From positions 248,001-312,000 of the forward strand of contig NZ_JBFDTP010000002.1 in the NCBI RefSeq assembly GCF_040719375.1: a DNA stretch of 64,000 bases. Reading direction: 5' to 3'. This document shows, one piece after another, positions 50,962 to 58,171 of the stretch. Positions within the stretch are counted from its first letter, which is position 1. Each line of letters opens with the position of its first letter. Source of the stretch: Clostridium sp. AN503 (GTDB lineage Bacteria > Bacillota > Clostridia > Lachnospirales > Lachnospiraceae). The translations under genes and the position numbers were made by a program. The notes below the pieces were generated by a model. That model saw only the letters and a program-made list of their open reading frames with translations, was not told the DNA's origin and ran no database searches.

Positions 50962-52380
50962 ATGATCTTAAAAAGGCGGATTTCGGGCGCAGTAACAGAT
51001 ATGACAGAGGGAAATGCAGGAGAACTGATCCTGCGTTTCTCTCTTCCTTTGATCTTTGGAAACCTGTTCCAACAGCTATATGCGATCGTGGACGCGGTGG
51101 TGGTCGGTCGATATGTGGGGGTGGACGCGCTGGCTTCCATCGGCTGCATCAGCTGGGTCTGCTGGATGATCAACGCATTTCTGCGGGACTGTGCCAATGC
51201 ATTCAGTATCTCTGCATCCGTCCGTGTGGGCAATCACAATGATAAGGGATTTCGCAGGATCGTGGGCAACGCTGTCCTGATCTGTGTGATTCTGGGCGCT
51301 TTGGTGACGGTTCTGCTGCTTGGCGGGATCCCGGTCATCCTGCGTCTTTTAAATGTACAGCCCAATGTGGCGCATATGACCAGGCAGTATCTGACGGTGT
51401 TTATCCTGGCGATCCCCGCCGGACTGGTGTACAGCGTTGCAACCGGGCTGCTGCGGGCGTATGGGAACAGTGGGATCACTTTTCTGTCTATGACCGTATC
51501 TACGGTGGTGAATATCGTGCTGGATCTGGTTTTTGTCCTGGGGTTCGGATGGGGCGTTCTGGGCGCGGCGGCGGCAACCTGGATCGCGCAGGCGGCTGCC
51601 ATGGTGATTGCCCTGCGGGCGGTGGTGCGGGAGCCTGCCTTTTGCATCGGCAGGGAGGATCTGCGCCTGGATAAGGATCTTCTGAGAGAGCTTTTGCGGC
51701 TCTGGCTTCCGATGCTTTTTAACAGCCTGATCATCTCGGTTGGCGGATTGTTTGTAGAGAGCCGGACAAACCGGATCGGGTCTTCTTTTACAGCCGGGAT
51801 AACGGCGTGTATGAAGGTGTTCAGTGTGATGGAAGCGGTGATCATGGCGATCCAGACAGGAGTCAGCGTGTATGTGGGCCAGAACCTGGGCGCAAGGCAG
51901 TTTAGGCGTATCCGGGAGGGGCTTGTAAAGCTTGTGAAGCTGGGGTTTGTCCTGACGGCGGTCATGATCCTCCTTGTTTTTGCAGTACAGCGCCAGATCC
52001 TGCCTTTGTTCCTCTCGGCGGAGGATCCGGCCGCGTATGAACGTGCATACTGGGTGGCTAATGCGGACACCCACATTATTTTACTGTCCATGCTGCTTAT
52101 GACGCCCATGTATCTGCACCGGGTGACGATCCAGACCATGGGATTCTCGGTATATGCGGCGGCTGCAGGGCTTATGCAGCTTGTGATGCGGGTGGTGACG
52201 ATCCAGTTTGGCCCGGCTGTGTTTGGGGAATATGCATACTTTATTCATGACGGCCTGGCCTGGCTGGCCTCCCTGCCGATCGTCGCCATACCCTGTTACC
52301 GGTATCTGCGGAAACAGATTGTCAGGGAGATCGCCAGTGGGGAGAAAAGCTTGTTTACAGATCAGAAAGAAACGGTATAA
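50962..52380 (+). CDS. MATE family efflux transporter, second copy
   Basis: A 472-residue MATE protein of the DinF/NorM type: LILRFSLPLIFGNLFQQLYA followed by VDAVVVGRYVGVDALASIG at the N-terminus, and LWLPMLFNSLIISVGGLFVE opening the second half. Not closely similar to the MATE at 25658. It exports cationic compounds. ATG 50962 follows AGAGGTAAAAAG. The P1-type peptidase gene begins 44 bases on. Confidence 0.9.
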   Translation: MILKRRISGAVTDMTEGNAGELILRFSLPLIFGNLFQQLYAIVDAVVVGRYVGVDALASIGCISWVCWMINAFLRDCANAFSISASVRVGNHNDKGFRRIVGNAVLICVILGALVTVLLLGGIPVILRLLNVQPNVAHMTRQYLTVFILAIPAGLVYSVATGLLRAYGNSGITFLSMTVSTVVNIVLDLVFVLGFGWGVLGAAAATWIAQAAAMVIALRAVVREPAFCIGREDLRLDKDLLRELLRLWLPMLFNSLIISVGGLFVESRTNRIGSSFTAGITACMKVFSVMEAVIMAIQTGVSVYVGQNLGARQFRRIREGLVKLVKLGFVLTAVMILLVFAVQRQILPLFLSAEDPAAYERAYWVANADTHIILLSMLLMTPMYLHRVTIQTMGFSVYAAAAGLMQLVMRVVTIQFGPAVFGEYAYFIHDGLAWLASLPIVAIPCYRYLRKQIVREIASGEKSLFTDQKETV

Positions 52381-52424
52381 TAGAACCGATGGCAGCAAAT
52401 TCAGAACAGAGGAGCAAAAGAAAT

Positions 52425-53495
52425 ATGAGCAAAAAACGAATCCGCGACTACGGGATCCTGCCGGGCCGTTTGGAGACTGGAAAACGGAATAAGATCACAG
52501 ATGTCCCCGGGGTGAAAGTGGGGCATTGTACCATAAAAAATGAGGAAAACCATACGGGCGTGACGGTCATCCTGCCTGGAGATGACAACAGCTTCGCGAA
52601 CAAATACACGGCGGCGGCCTTTATCCACAACGGATTCGGGAAAAGCGCCGGTCTGGTCCAGGTGGAAGAGCTTGGCACTCTTGAGACGCCGGTGGCCCTG
52701 ACCAACACGCTGAACGTGGGCCTGGTGTGGGACGCGGTGGCGGGATATGTGATCCAACAGTGCGAGCGGGAGCAGGTTCCGGTCACCAGTATCAATCCGG
52801 TGGTCGGCGAGTGCAATGACAGCCGGATCAACCATATCAGGCGCCGGGCGGTGCATGAGGAGCATGTAAGACGCGCGATCGCTGATGCGGCGGAGGACTT
52901 TGAGGAAGGCGGCGTGGGGGCAGGTACAGGGACGGTCTGCTACGGGCTTAAGGGCGGGATCGGTTCCGCTTCGCGCCTGGTGGAGATCGCAGGCAGGACG
53001 TATACGGTCGGCGTGCTGGTCCAGTCCAATTTCGGCGCTACCGCAGATTTCGTACTGAATGGGAAAGCAGCGGGAGAGCGGATACTGGAACTGAAGGAGG
53101 AGAAGGATCACATGGCGGAGGCGGAGCAGGATCAGGGTTCTATTATGACGATCCTGGCCACGGACCTGCCGGTGGACAGCCGCCAGTTAAAGCGGATCAT
53201 CCGGCGGACGGCGGTGGGGATCGCCCGCACCGGGTCCTATACGGGCCATGGCAGCGGGGAGATCATGATCGGTTTTACTACGGCGAACCGGATCCCTGCT
53301 GCTGCGGTCGGCGGGGAAGAAGTGCTGCAGACCGTATCCGTGATCCCGGAGGATACCATCAACCGGGCATTCCAGGCGGCGGCGGAGGCTGCCCATGAGG
53401 CGATCCTAAATTCTATGGTCTGCGCGGAGACGACAAGAGGGATCGGAGGGGAGATGTATTATAGTTTGGCGGAGTTTTTGGCGAAGATAGGGTGA
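52425..53495 (+). CDS. P1/DmpA family (S58) aminopeptidase
   Basis: A 356-residue enzyme of the DmpA/P1 family of self-processing N-terminal nucleophile peptidases. The start RIRDYGILPGRLETGKRNKI and ITDVPGVKVGHCTI are typical, GVGAGTGTVCYGLKGGIGSA is the family core near residue 165, and SYTGHGSGEIMIGFTTANR follows. Such enzymes release N-terminal D- or beta-amino acids from small peptides or amides after autocleavage. The exact cleavage point was not assigned. ATG 52425 follows GAGGAGCAAAAGAAAT; an upstream in-frame ATG lies before this site. Confidence 0.9.
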   Translation: MSKKRIRDYGILPGRLETGKRNKITDVPGVKVGHCTIKNEENHTGVTVILPGDDNSFANKYTAAAFIHNGFGKSAGLVQVEELGTLETPVALTNTLNVGLVWDAVAGYVIQQCEREQVPVTSINPVVGECNDSRINHIRRRAVHEEHVRRAIADAAEDFEEGGVGAGTGTVCYGLKGGIGSASRLVEIAGRTYTVGVLVQSNFGATADFVLNGKAAGERILELKEEKDHMAEAEQDQGSIMTILATDLPVDSRQLKRIIRRTAVGIARTGSYTGHGSGEIMIGFTTANRIPAAAVGGEEVLQTVSVIPEDTINRAFQAAAEAAHEAILNSMVCAETTRGIGGEMYYSLAEFLAKIG

Positions 53496-53556
53496 TGTGT
53501 TGGGGGCATGAACCGAAGGGATGAGAAGAAAGCATAGGAATGGCTGAGAGCGGAGA

Positions 53557-54141
53557 TTGACGGTAAAGGGTAACACGATAGCGTCAGGGTGTCGTGAAAT
53601 GACAAGTTCCTTTATTGCGAAATTTGTGATCGAAAAAGATAAGATGTATGTGGAAAATGCAAGTCGTGCTTCTAAAGATGGCCTGATTACACCGGATAAT
53701 CTGGAGCCAAATCCAAAGAATCCGATTATTGCGGCATTTTTTAGGAATATCGGGTATTCAGACCAGCTTGGTTCCGGTGTTCGAAATTTGTATAAGTATA
53801 CGAAATTTTATTCCGGCAAGGAGCCACAACTAAAAGAAGGGGACATTTTTCGGATTATGGTTCCTCTTGATGATGAGTATTCCTTTGATTATGAAGTTGG
53901 AAGTGAGACTAACGGAAAAACTAACGGAAAAACTAACGTAAAGCAAATGGAAAATCTGACGCAGACAGAAAAAAGCATTTTGGAGGCGATTCGTGATAAT
54001 CCAATGATCACGCAGCCGCAGCTTGCACAGAAGATTGGGATATCTGTTGAAGGAATCCGTTATTCGATCAGAGGATTGAGAAAAAAAGGAATTTTGAGCC
54101 GGATTGGATCGAATAGAAAAGGGAGTTGGTTCATTCATTGA
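53557..54141 (+). pseudogene. N-terminally truncated AlbA_2-type (Schlafen-like) ATP-binding regulator
   Basis: About 194 codons stay open, from an arbitrary TTG, but only the C-terminal part of a known family is present: REMTSSFIAKFVIEKDKMYV, FRNIGYSDQLGSGVRNLYKY and a winged helix TQPQLAQKIGISVEGIRYSI. Full-length AlbA_2/HATPase_c_4 regulators have about 450 residues and begin with a DNA-binding domain that is missing here. The frame meets random sequence before about 53590. A 12-base repeat (53907-53942) encodes TNGK units in the linker. No promoter or ribosome site is seen. Confidence 0.75.
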
Positions 54142-54215
54142 GTATAAAATTTTCCGTCATACAGACAGCCTTCCCTGAATAGATTAGTAATAATCAATTT
54201 CATGGGGAGGCTGTT

Positions 54216-54646
54216 ATGCGTAGAAAAATGAATGGTAAAATGCTGCTGGTTGCCTGTCTTTTGCTGTGGGCGTTTGTGGTAAGGTTTTTGACGGGCTGCA
54301 GCGTGGAAAAAGAGCACCAGGATAAAGTGCGTGATTTGGATTTTGCGGTGGTCGGCGAAACGGAACTGCCGGAGGAGCTTAAGAATCTGGTGGAAGAAAA
54401 AAAGCTGCGCCCTTTAAGCTGACCTACAGCAACGACCAGGGACTTTACATAGCGGTGGGATACGGAGAGCAGCCGACGGGCGGATACAGTATCTCCGTAA
54501 ATGAGCTTTATCTGACGGAAAATTCCATCGTGATCGATACGGAACTGAAAGGGCCGGAAAAAGGTGAGGAAGTAGGCGTTGAGAAATCCTATCCTTATAT
54601 TGTGGTTCAGACGGAATATCTGGAAAATCCGGTGATCTTCCAGTAG
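54216..54646 (+). CDS. PrcB-like lipoprotein, split by a -1 frameshift
   Basis: The first frame (54216-54422) encodes a signal peptide with lipobox FLTGC (C28) and 40 further residues ending VEEKKLRPLS. The matching continuation is in the -1 frame: AAPFKLTYSNDQGLYIAVGY, then EQPTGGYSISVNELY and YPYIVVQTEY, ending at 54646; this is a PrcB C-terminal-type domain. Joined at A AAA AAG (54398-54404) the protein would have about 143 residues. Either the gene is broken or sequencing lost an A in the seven-A tract, or ribosomes slip here as in dnaX. Ribosome site GGGGAGGC precedes the ATG. Confidence 0.75.
54398..54404 (+). promoter_or_regulatory. A AAA AAG slippery heptamer in zero-frame register
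   Basis: Codons read GAA AAA AAG, so the heptamer A AAA AAG is in the exact phase used for -1 slippage in dnaX. The shifted frame continues GCT GCG CCC into the conserved domain. GGAGGAG lies 21 bases upstream (farther than in dnaX) and only a 4-bp stem (GCTG/CAGC) follows at 54418. Confidence 0.55.
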
Positions 54647-55066
54647 AGATAAACGCTCGAGCCGGACAGCCAGAAAAAACCGGCATATTGAGAGAGAACG
54701 GGCGTCGTTATCATCTGATCTGTTGAATTTAGAAGCTTGAAGGACAAAGTGATAACGATCGCCTGGTTGTATTGTGTTTGGCTTTTTCGTTATCGTTTTG
54801 CGGCTGCGGCCTATGGGCGTAGTTCGCGGCTTCGGTTTATATCTTTGGTTTACAGAATAATCTCCAGCGCAATCTATAGCGCAATCTCCGTCATAATCTG
54901 TTATTGGAATTTTCTTCCATACATCTCCGCATAAATAAAATAAGTAAAATTTTATCAACTTAAAAAAGAAAAAATAAAATAAACTGAAAATATAAGCGAA
55001 AATTATGGTAAATATAGCCAAAAACAACACTACAAATTCATGCAAAACAGAAAAACACACAACTGA
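54647..55066. other. Gene-free AT-rich region before the lactose-type operon
   Basis: No convincing gene on either strand in 420 bases. It holds a 10-base direct repeat AGCGCAATCT at 54866 and 54878, and from 54930 a very A/T-rich stretch that could act as an upstream promoter element. A long reverse frame over 54200-55060 is antisense to the lipoprotein and looks spurious. Confidence 0.6.
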
Positions 55067-55120
55067 TTTGGTAAAATTATTGATTATTTTACCAAAATAT
55101 AGTATCCTGAATTTACCAAA
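55067..55120. promoter_or_regulatory. TTTACCAAA operator repeats with embedded promoter
   Basis: TTTGGTAAAA (55067-55076) and TTTTACCAAA (55087-55096) form a perfect 10-bp inverted repeat; a third half-site TTTACCAAA lies at 55112-55120. Inside is a promoter: TTGATT (55080-55085), 17 bases, TATCCT (55103-55108). The ATG is at 55139. The arrangement suggests repression of the sugar operon; no regulator gene adjoins. Confidence 0.7.
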
Positions 55121-55138
55121 TATAGAGGAGGATTTAAC

Positions 55139-56380
55139 ATGAAGAAAGGTGTTGTAAAGGTAGCGGCGTTAGGTCTTGCGGCGGCGATGGCGCTGTCAGG
55201 CTGCGGTGGCGGCGGAAGCGGCAAGGAAGCGGAGGGCGGTAAAGTGAAGCTTCGTTTCGCATCCTGGGACAGTGCGGAGGATCTGGATACCCAGCAGGAG
55301 CTGGTGGACAAGTTCAACGCCAGCCAGGACAAGATCGAGGTAGCGCTGGAGGCATACGGCCAGGACTATGATACGAAGATCAGCGCCGGCATGGGGTCGG
55401 GCGATACGCCGGACATCATGTATATGTGGGACTACCCGGCGTATTATCAGGGACTGGAGCCGCTGGATTCCTACATCGAGAAAGAGGGCGCGGACTTTAA
55501 GGCAGACTACTATGAAACGCTCTGGTCTTACAATTCCATGGATGGGAGCATCTATGGCATGCCGGTTGGCTTCACGACCCATGCGCTCTACTACAACAAG
55601 GATAAGTTTGACGAGGCAGGCGTGGAATACCCGACGGCAGACTGGACCTGGGATGACCTGCGCGCGGCGGCAGCCACGATCACGGAAAAATGCGAGGGCA
55701 CCAAGGGCTTTGCCTTCCAGGTAAAAGCAGATCCCTACGACTATGAGATGTACTTATGGAGTAACGGCAGCAGCCTGGTGGATGACGCTGGTAAGTTGGA
55801 GGGATGTCTCAATTCCGCAAAATCCGTAGAGGTATTTAACTTCTTCCAGACTATGGAGAAGGACGGCATCGCCCTTCCGACCGAGAAGAACGGCACCGAT
55901 GAGATGAAGAACGGCAAGTCCGCCATGTTCATCTACGGTTCCTGGGCGCTGGAATCCTTTAAAGAGGCGGGACTTAACTATGGCGTGGTGGAGATCCCGG
56001 CATTTGCAAACGCAGGCCATGATTCCGTCAGCATCTTAAGCTCCTCCGGCGTGTCCATTTCCAAGGATTCCAAGCATAAAGAGGAAGCCTGGGAATTCGT
56101 CAAATACTGGACCGGAGAGGAGATGAACAAAGCCCGTATCGGATATGAGCTTCCGGTGCTCAACTCGGTCGTGGAATCCGAGAACCTGATGGGCGATGAG
56201 TTCAAGGCGCCGTTCTACCGTATGCTGGAGCAGAGCGCAGGCTACACGCCGGCATGCTTTAAGACCGAGAGATGGTCAGAGCTTAGAGAGGGTCTGGAGC
56301 TGGCTTTGGAGCGGATCTACAATCCGAGCACATTAGAGGACCCGCAGACCGTTCTGGATGAGGCAGCGGCTGACCAGTGA
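55139..56380 (+). CDS. Sugar ABC transporter substrate-binding lipoprotein (MalE-like)
   Basis: A 413-residue family 1 extracellular solute-binding protein. Lipobox AMALSGC (C22) follows a short signal peptide. Typical segments: LRFASWDSAEDLDTQQELVD at the mature start, GDTPDIMYMWDYPAYYQG near residue 90, YGMPVGFTTHALYYNKD near 140, KSAMFIYGSWALESF near 260. It delivers a sugar, probably a galactoside or oligosaccharide given the downstream GH2 enzyme. Ribosome site AGAGGAGG. Confidence 0.92.
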   Translation: MKKGVVKVAALGLAAAMALSGCGGGGSGKEAEGGKVKLRFASWDSAEDLDTQQELVDKFNASQDKIEVALEAYGQDYDTKISAGMGSGDTPDIMYMWDYPAYYQGLEPLDSYIEKEGADFKADYYETLWSYNSMDGSIYGMPVGFTTHALYYNKDKFDEAGVEYPTADWTWDDLRAAAATITEKCEGTKGFAFQVKADPYDYEMYLWSNGSSLVDDAGKLEGCLNSAKSVEVFNFFQTMEKDGIALPTEKNGTDEMKNGKSAMFIYGSWALESFKEAGLNYGVVEIPAFANAGHDSVSILSSSGVSISKDSKHKEEAWEFVKYWTGEEMNKARIGYELPVLNSVVESENLMGDEFKAPFYRMLEQSAGYTPACFKTERWSELREGLELALERIYNPSTLEDPQTVLDEAAADQ

Positions 56381-56414
56381 CCGGTGATGCCAGATAGTGG
56401 CAGGAGGAAAACGG

Positions 56415-57335
56415 ATGAATAAGAAAAGTTTTTTGAGAAAAGCAACTCCATTCCTTTTTATAGCTCCATGGATCATTGGCTTTGTGGTGTTTACCGCAGG
56501 CCCGCTGATCCTGTCGCTGGTCATGAGCTTCTTTGACTGGCCCATCACGTCCAGCCCCACATTCCGGGGGCTGGGCAACTACATAGAGATGTTCACGGCG
56601 GATAAGCAGTTCTGGAAATCCCTTACGATCACGCTGAAGTATGCGGCGATCTTTGTTCCGCTGAACATGATCATTGCCCTGTTTTTGGCGATGCTGATCA
56701 CCCAGCCCCTTAGCGGAGTGAAGATATACCGGACCATATTCTATATCCCGGCTGTCATCTCCGGCGTGGCGATCTCCATTATCTGGGGATGGATCTTAAA
56801 CGGGGACTACGGCGTGCTCAACTACCTGCTGTCCCTGATCGGGATCGACGGCCCCAACTGGCTGGTGGACCCGGCATGGGCGCTGGTAGCGGTCATCATG
56901 GCAAGCGCGTTCGGCGTGGGGACCATGATGCTGATCTTTTATACAGACATCAAGAACATTCCCATCGATCTGTATGAGGCGTCGTCCTTAGACGGTGCAG
57001 GCCCGGTGCGGCAGTTTTTCAGCATTACCCTGCCGATCATCACGCCGACCATCCTGTTTAACCTGATCACGTCCCTGATCAGCGCATTCCAGCAGCTTAC
57101 CCTGGTCATGCTCCTTACAGGCGGCGGCCCGCTTAAGTCCACTTACTTTTATGGAATGTACACCTACAATAACGCGTTTAAGCATCACAAGATGGGGTAT
57201 GCCAGCGCCAATGCCTGGGTCATGTTCGTGATCATCCTGATCCTGACCGCACTGGTGTTCAAGTCATCGTCCGCATGGGTATTTTATGAAACTGAGGCGA
57301 AGAAATCCGGAAAGAAGGGAGGAAAGAAAGCATGA
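56415..57335 (+). CDS. Sugar ABC transporter permease, MalF-like
   Basis: A 306-residue permease with six helices (ATPFLFIAPWIIGFVVFTAG first) and the EAA loop IDLYEASSLDGAGPVRQFF that contacts the ATPase. ATG 56415 follows GGAGGAAAACGG. No ATPase gene is in the operon, so it probably uses a shared MsmX-type ATPase encoded elsewhere, as is usual for this family in Firmicutes. Confidence 0.92.
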   Translation: MNKKSFLRKATPFLFIAPWIIGFVVFTAGPLILSLVMSFFDWPITSSPTFRGLGNYIEMFTADKQFWKSLTITLKYAAIFVPLNMIIALFLAMLITQPLSGVKIYRTIFYIPAVISGVAISIIWGWILNGDYGVLNYLLSLIGIDGPNWLVDPAWALVAVIMASAFGVGTMMLIFYTDIKNIPIDLYEASSLDGAGPVRQFFSITLPIITPTILFNLITSLISAFQQLTLVMLLTGGGPLKSTYFYGMYTYNNAFKHHKMGYASANAWVMFVIILILTALVFKSSSAWVFYETEAKKSGKKGGKKA

Positions 57336-58153
57336 GTATGTCGAAGAAATCGAAGGCGCTTTTGTATACGCTTCTGACTATTGTGGCGGTTTATTTCCTG
57401 GCGCCGTTTATTTACATGCTGTTTACGACCTTCAAGACGGAGGCGGAGGCGATCGCATATCCGCCGAAGCTGTTTCCGGAGGTCTGGAGACTGTCAAACT
57501 TTGCGGATGCCTGGGGCGCGCAGGATTTTGGCAGGTATTTTATAAACTCCATGCTGGTCACCCTTGGAACCACCGCAGGGCAGATCATTTCCTGTTCCCT
57601 GGTGGCATACGGCTTTGCCAGATATGAGTTTAAAGGAAAAAATATCCTGTTCATGATCCTTCTCTCCACGATGATGATCCCGTGGGATGTGACCATGATC
57701 CCGCAGTACATGGAATTTAAAATGTTCGGATGGATCAACACCTTAAAGCCGCTGATCATCCCGGCCTGGTTCGGTTCGGCTTACTATGTATTCCTGATGC
57801 GCCAGTTCCTTATGGGAATCCCCAAGGACTTTGAGGAGGCGGCGCGCATCGACGGGGCAAATCCGTTCCAGATCTATTATAAGATCTTCATGCCGATCTT
57901 AAAGCCCCAGCTGATCCTGGTCGGGGTGCTCAATATGATCACGGTATGGAACGACTATCTTGGGCCGTTGATCTTTTTACAGGACCGGAGCAAATTTACC
58001 CTGGCTCTGGGGCTGGCGTCCTTTAAGGGCGTGCACAGCACACAGATCATACCCATGCTCTGCATCACAGTGATCATGATCATCCCGCCGATCCTGGTGT
58101 TTATCGTGGCACAGAAGTATATTGTGGAGGGTACCAGCGGTTCGATCAAATAA
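57332..58153 (+). CDS. Sugar ABC transporter permease, MalG-like
   Basis: A 273-residue permease with six helices and the EAA loop PKDFEEAARIDGANPFQIYY. It starts four bases before the stop of the first permease (ATGA overlap) and is coupled to it. FLMRQFLMGIP just before the EAA loop is typical of the MalG group. Confidence 0.92.
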   Translation: MSMSKKSKALLYTLLTIVAVYFLAPFIYMLFTTFKTEAEAIAYPPKLFPEVWRLSNFADAWGAQDFGRYFINSMLVTLGTTAGQIISCSLVAYGFARYEFKGKNILFMILLSTMMIPWDVTMIPQYMEFKMFGWINTLKPLIIPAWFGSAYYVFLMRQFLMGIPKDFEEAARIDGANPFQIYYKIFMPILKPQLILVGVLNMITVWNDYLGPLIFLQDRSKFTLALGLASFKGVHSTQIIPMLCITVIMIIPPILVFIVAQKYIVEGTSGSIK

Positions 58154-58171
58154 CAGAATGAGGAGACTTGT

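Noticed and set aside
54737..54934. 65-codon hydrophobic frame in the gap before the lactose-type operon
   Set aside because: TTG start without ribosome site and no recognisable family.
54200..55060. Reverse-strand open frame of 286 codons
   Set aside because: It is antisense to the lipoprotein gene and the AT-rich gap, has no ribosome site and a composition unlike any family.
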